Source of the DNA: an uncultured Lachnospiraceae bacterium
Lineage (GTDB): Bacteria > Bacillota > Clostridia > Lachnospirales > Lachnospiraceae
DNA: 64,000 nucleotides
Assembly: GCA_910577175.1 (NCBI GenBank)
Contig: CAJTLU010000001.1
Location: 294,747 to 358,746 of the forward strand
Reading direction: 5' to 3'
The translations under genes and the position numbers were made by a program. The notes under the pieces were generated by a model, which had not been told where the DNA came from, made no database searches, and saw only the letters and a list, made by a program, of their open reading frames with translations. The stretch's first letter is position 1. Every line of letters starts with the position of its first letter. Shown piece by piece: positions 60,564 to 64,000 of this stretch.

Positions 60564-61883
60564 ATGAAAAAGGTAGTAAAATTTGGTGGAAGTTCACTTG
60601 CAAGTGCGGAGCAGTTTAAAAAAGCAGGGGAGATTATCCGTGCGGAGGAAAGCCGCAGGTATGTCGTGCCATCCGCACCGGGGAAGCGTCATGGAAAGGA
60701 TACGAAAGTAACGGATATGCTGTATGCATGCTATGCGCGTGCAGAGGCAGGGGAGGATTTTTCCAAGGAGCTTGCAGAAATTGAGGCACGTTACAATGAG
60801 ATTATCAAAGGGCTGGGTTTGACGCTCTCCCTAAAGGACGAGTTTGAGGTAATCCGGAAGAACTTTACGTTAAAGGCCGGCTCTGATTATGCAGCTTCCC
60901 GCGGCGAATATTTGAATGGCCGTATTATGGCAGCGTATCTGGAGTATGAGTTTATTGATGCGGCAGAAGTGATTTTTTTCCACGAGGATGGTAGTTTTAA
61001 TGCGGAAAAGACCGATACCGTGCTTTCCAAACGTCTGGCTAAGGTGGAGCGTGCCGTCGTGCCGGGCTTTTACGGTGCAAAGAAGAGCGGCGAGGTAAAG
61101 ACGTTTTCCCGCGGAGGCTCTGATATTACCGGTTCGATTGTGGCAAAAGCAGCAAAGGCAGATTTATATGAGAACTGGACCGATGTTTCCGGTTTTCTTG
61201 TAGCCGACCCGCGCATTATTGACAATCCGAAGGCAATTACGACGATTACTTATAAGGAGCTCCGCGAGCTTTCTTATATGGGAGCGGGCGTACTCCACGA
61301 GGATGCGATTTTTCCTGTCAGGAAAGAAGGGATTCCGATTAACATCCGGAATACGAACTGTCCGGATGATGAGGGAACGATGATTGTCGAGAGCACCTGC
61401 CGTACACCGGAATATACGATTACCGGAATCGCGGGAAAGAAAGGCTTTGTGGCAATCAATATCGAGAAGGATATGATGAACTCGGAGGTCGGGTTCGGAC
61501 GTAAGGTGCTGCAGGCATTTGAGGAGAATGATATTTCCTTTGAGCATGTTCCGTCGGGTATCGATACCATGACGGTATTTGTGCATCAGCCGGAGTTTGA
61601 AGGAAAGGAGCAGTCCGTACTTGGAGCAATCCATCGTCTTGCAGCTCCGGATTCCATCGACCTGGAGGCTAATCTGGCGTTGATTGCAGTTGTGGGCCGC
61701 GGCATGAAGTCGAACCGTGGTGTGGCAGCGCGTATTTTTGCGGCTCTGGCACACAGCAACATCAACATAAAGATGATTGACCAGGGCTCGAGTGAGTTGA
61801 ATATTATTATCGGTGTGCGCAACGAGGATTTTGAACTGGCGATTAAAGCGATTTACGATATTTTTGTATCAGTAGCGCTTTAA
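60564..61883 (+). CDS. lysC: Aspartate kinase
   Basis: This 439-residue enzyme phosphorylates aspartate at the head of the lysine/threonine/methionine pathway. VVKFGGSSLAS opens the kinase domain, followed by RGGSDITGSIVAKAAKADLY and VLHEDAIFPVRKEGIPINI. Two C-terminal ACT domains (GFVAINIEKDMMNSEVGFGR; ALIAVVGRGMKSNRGVAARI) carry feedback control. ATG 60564 has AAGAGGT upstream; the extra 34 codons of the open frame before it are hydrophobic and not family-like. No lysine riboswitch was seen in the 220-base upstream region. Confidence 0.94.
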   Translation: MKKVVKFGGSSLASAEQFKKAGEIIRAEESRRYVVPSAPGKRHGKDTKVTDMLYACYARAEAGEDFSKELAEIEARYNEIIKGLGLTLSLKDEFEVIRKNFTLKAGSDYAASRGEYLNGRIMAAYLEYEFIDAAEVIFFHEDGSFNAEKTDTVLSKRLAKVERAVVPGFYGAKKSGEVKTFSRGGSDITGSIVAKAAKADLYENWTDVSGFLVADPRIIDNPKAITTITYKELRELSYMGAGVLHEDAIFPVRKEGIPINIRNTNCPDDEGTMIVESTCRTPEYTITGIAGKKGFVAINIEKDMMNSEVGFGRKVLQAFEENDISFEHVPSGIDTMTVFVHQPEFEGKEQSVLGAIHRLAAPDSIDLEANLALIAVVGRGMKSNRGVAARIFAALAHSNINIKMIDQGSSELNIIIGVRNEDFELAIKAIYDIFVSVAL

Positions 61884-61926
61884 TACATAAAGAGGAAAAT
61901 AAGAAAAAAGAAAGCGGGGTATCAGA

Positions 61927-62541
61927 ATGAAAATTCAGAATGTAACAGACGCAGCGTTCAAAAAGTACGGTAAGGTAATAACCGGAATCGATTTTTCGGA
62001 TATGATTGCGGTGATGAAGCAGAAAGAAATTCCGGCAGAGGTTGTATACGAGCCGGCGCTTCCGGAGTTAGAGGCATGCGCTTCTGCAAAGGATCTTTCC
62101 GTAAGCGTTTATGGCGGGATGCCGATTCAGGTCGGTCATTGCAGCGGCAATAATAACAAGCTGAATGCCGTAGAGTACCACAGGGATTCCGAAGTCAATA
62201 TTTCTGTTGACGGTATGGTTCTTTTGCTTGGGAAGGAAGAGGATATCGAGGACGATTACACCTATGACACTTCTAAAATCGAGGCATTTTTCGTACCGGC
62301 AGGTATGGCGGCAGAGCTTTATGCAACGACGCTTCACTATGCGCCGTGCAATTCTGAAAGCACCGGCTTCCGCGGTATTGTAGTGCTTCCGAAGGGAACG
62401 AACTATGATTTGACCGTAAAGCCTGACAAGACGCCGGAAGATAAGCTTATGACCGCAGTTAATAAGTGGCTGATTGCACATGAAGATGCAAAAATTGCAG
62501 GTGCGTTTAACGGTTTAAAGGGAGAGAACATTACGCTGTAA
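61927..62541 (+). CDS. DUF4867 family protein (cupin-like)
   Basis: This 204-residue protein has the DUF4867 features VSVYGGMPIQVGHCSGNNNK, LNAVEYHRDSEVNISVDGMV and LHYAPCNSESTGFRGIVVLP. These form a cupin/ureidoglycolate-lyase-like barrel with putative metal ligands (H in EYHRDSE and LHYAPC). In some clostridia the gene accompanies sugar catabolism; here it follows lysC by 43 bases with AAAGCGGGG as a weak ribosome site. The function is unknown. Confidence 0.88.
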   Translation: MKIQNVTDAAFKKYGKVITGIDFSDMIAVMKQKEIPAEVVYEPALPELEACASAKDLSVSVYGGMPIQVGHCSGNNNKLNAVEYHRDSEVNISVDGMVLLLGKEEDIEDDYTYDTSKIEAFFVPAGMAAELYATTLHYAPCNSESTGFRGIVVLPKGTNYDLTVKPDKTPEDKLMTAVNKWLIAHEDAKIAGAFNGLKGENITL

Positions 62542-62561
62542 GGGGGCATTTATTGAAATAA

Positions 62562-62590
62562 TTGACAAAAGGAGGAAAAATGTGTTATTG
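62562..62590 (+). promoter_or_regulatory. Possible promoter of the subtilase transcript
   Basis: TTGACA (62562-62567), 17 bases and TTATTG (62585-62590); one base further TATTGT is an alternative -10. The -10 is weak. No other promoter-like pair was found before the subtilase start. Confidence 0.45.
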
Positions 62591-62627
62591 TAAGAGAGTA
62601 GGAGAAAGCGGACTTACGGAATTGTAA
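62580..62627 (+). CDS. Possible 15-codon leader peptide
   Basis: ATG 62580 follows AAAGGAGG at ideal spacing and reads MCYCKRVGESGLTEL, then stops. The strong site suggests it may be translated. It overlaps the predicted promoter, so if that promoter is used this ORF would have to be read from the upstream lysC transcript. Confidence 0.3.
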   Translation: MCYCKRVGESGLTEL

Positions 62628-62706
62628 GGATGTAAGAGGTGGGAGTAAGAAGAGGGAAATCTGCAAAGGAAAACGGAGTTTCTCTTAAGACAGGATTTGG
62701 AAGGTT

Positions 62707-62749
62707 ACCCCCGGCTGCAATGCTTTGGCTGCAGCCGGGGGTGTTTTTT
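62707..62749 (+). terminator. Strong terminator in front of the subtilase gene
   Basis: ACCCCCGGCTGC (62707-62718) pairs perfectly with GCAGCCGGGGGT (62731-62742), followed by GTTTTTTA. It ends the lysC-DUF4867 transcript or acts as an attenuator; only 41 bases separate it from the subtilase start. Confidence 0.9.
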
Positions 62750-62790
62750 ATATAAAGGCAAAAATGAAATACAAAAAGGAGAGTGGTGTT

Positions 62791-64000
62791 ATGGGAAAAA
62801 GACTTCGGGAATCCAAAAGGAAACGGAGAAGCTTCCGGAGAATTGCTGCATTGCTGCTGGCAGTGTGCATCAGTACAGGCAGTCTGCCATGGACAGGGTA
62901 TGCCGGGAGCATAGGAAAGAAGGAAAACGCATATTCAGGGAACCCGGGAGACAGCCTGTCCGGTGAAAGCCAGGATATTGTCCGCGGCTTCGGGAGCAAA
63001 ATCAAGGACAAAAAGCAGAAAGAACTAAAGGTCAGGGTAAACCACGGGAATCAGGGAATCTGGAACGGGAAAGCGTGGAACTTGCAGATGATACAGGCAG
63101 GGACAGCGAAAAGTCCGGAGGAATCTGCCCGGAAGATAAAGGTTGCGGTTATTGACTCTGGCATCAACTTTAGCACCGACCTCCCGGTCGCAGTACGGAA
63201 AAACTTTATCCCGGGAGATGAACCAAAGGTACTTTACGAGGACATAAGCGGGCACGGGACCGCGGTTGCAGGGATTATTGCGGCACTGGATAATGCTGAG
63301 GGGATTACCGGTATCAATCCGGACGTGGAGCTTTACTCGGCACGTGTATTGGACGGGAACCTGGAAGCTACGGCAGGACGGATTGCAGAGGCAATCGACT
63401 GGGCGGTAGAGCAGGATGTGGACATCATCAACATGAGCTTCGGGCTTGCAAAGAACGTAAAAGAGCTGGAGGAAGCGGTTGAGAGAGCCGCAGAAGCAGG
63501 CATCCTGTTAGTGGCGGCGGCAGGAAACGGGGAGACCGTTGCCTACCCTGCGGCATATGATGAGGTAATTGCAGTCGGCTCTGTCACGGCAGAAGGGCTT
63601 GCGGCAGAGGGAAGTGCCGGAGGCGAGGCGCTGGAACTGATGGCGCCGGGGGAGAATATCCTCTCCAGTGGCATCTTCGGCGGCGTTACCGGTGTGTCCG
63701 GCACAAGCATGGCAGCGCCGCATGTGACAGGGGCGGCTTCCATCCTGATGGAGCTAAACCCGGAAATGCCTGCAGATTACATACGGATGCTGTTAAACTA
63801 CAGTGCCAACCTGTACGGTACCCCGGACGAATACGGGAATGGGGTACTTGACTTAGGGTATGCGGTTGAGATAAACGATAAGTTTAAAAAGCTCTATGGG
63901 AAGTATATTAGTAAAGCGGAAAAGAACGAAGAGAAAAAGGAGAAGCAGAAGGAAAAGTTCTGGGGCGAGGTCTTAAAGACGATACCGGAAAATGAAAAAG
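62791..64000 (+). CDS. Subtilisin-family (S8) serine protease, 3' partial
   Basis: The open frame runs off the window end after 403 codons. A signal peptide (RRIAALLLAVCISTGSLPW) is followed by a basic propeptide-like stretch and the S8 catalytic domain: D122 in AVIDSGI, H155 in SGHGTAVAG, and S306 in GTSMAAPH. MSFGLAKNV and VAAAGNG are the other core strands. After about residue 365 a Lys/Glu-rich linker begins, so a further domain probably lies beyond the window. ATG 62791 has AAAGGAG 8 bases upstream. Confidence 0.93.
   Translation, partial: MGKRLRESKRKRRSFRRIAALLLAVCISTGSLPWTGYAGSIGKKENAYSGNPGDSLSGESQDIVRGFGSKIKDKKQKELKVRVNHGNQGIWNGKAWNLQMIQAGTAKSPEESARKIKVAVIDSGINFSTDLPVAVRKNFIPGDEPKVLYEDISGHGTAVAGIIAALDNAEGITGINPDVELYSARVLDGNLEATAGRIAEAIDWAVEQDVDIINMSFGLAKNVKELEEAVERAAEAGILLVAAAGNGETVAYPAAYDEVIAVGSVTAEGLAAEGSAGGEALELMAPGENILSSGIFGGVTGVSGTSMAAPHVTGAASILMELNPEMPADYIRMLLNYSANLYGTPDEYGNGVLDLGYAVEINDKFKKLYGKYISKAEKNEEKKEKQKEKFWGEVLKTIPENEK

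Overview
The window looks like the chromosome of an anaerobic, spore-forming Firmicute of the Lachnospiraceae (Clostridium cluster XIVa) type. The reasons are near-universal AGGAGG ribosome sites, moderate base composition, a GdhA/MscL/DUF6465/DUF4867 gene set, lipoproteins with Thr/Pro linkers, a class B sortase and spore-type wall enzymes. No tRNA, rRNA or CRISPR array was seen. The family-level placement comes from memory of similar genomes and was not searched.

Layout. 1-948: azlCD branched-chain amino acid exporter (5' end outside the window). 1169-6079: LytTR response regulator, GHKL histidine kinase and three unrecognised proteins on one strand. 6116-12884: accessory block with an AraC regulator, an AT-rich PadR/CPBP-protease pair, decayed sequence and a two-subunit ABC exporter. 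13083-15760: GH10 xylanase lipoprotein and aroA (minus strand). 15936-18462: acyltransferase-like protein, beta-lactamase-fold hydrolase and histidine phosphatase. 18539-25890: a YaaH/SleL-type spore peptidoglycan hydrolase gene split by a 6,059-bp element. The element carries a large serine recombinase, an XRE regulator, a zeta-type toxin module and a Fic protein. 26019-32259: giant DUF4132 protein with a small partner. 32630-40925: sortase B, peptidoglycan-binding protein, tocopherol-cyclase-like protein, YyaL-type thioredoxin-domain protein and a beta-propeller/chagasin lipoprotein. 41255-49984: gdhA, DUF6465, DUF3298 lipoprotein, then an mscL, two CobW GTPases and GDPD run, a spore-type amidase and a CmpB-like membrane protein. 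50058-56864: aromatic biosynthesis (aroF-tyrA on the minus strand; ygiQ-yqeG-aroK-aroQ on the plus strand) and efp. 56925-64000: acetyltransferase, Gly/Asn-rich lipoprotein, AraC/GyrI regulator, HAD-GNAT fusion, lysC, DUF4867 and a subtilase running off the end.

The most striking feature is the split spore gene. Removing 19386-25444 between two copies of GGGGCTATAC rejoins the reading frame exactly. It yields a 430-residue LysM-LysM-GH18 protein, the usual YaaH/SleL length. The att core is symmetric about a central AC, as expected for a serine recombinase, and the recombinase gene lies beside the left junction. This has the architecture of the skin-type elements that are excised during sporulation from sigK and a few other spore genes. 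Whether excision is developmentally regulated here is inference.

Other leads are the DUF4132 gene with an overlapping partner whose C-terminus reads like a beta-grasp (ubiquitin-like) fold, a beta-propeller fused to a chagasin-type protease inhibitor, a terminator hairpin that contains the next gene's ribosome site, a terminator inside the subtilase leader, and a 171-bp nested palindrome with a half copy 39.6 kb away.
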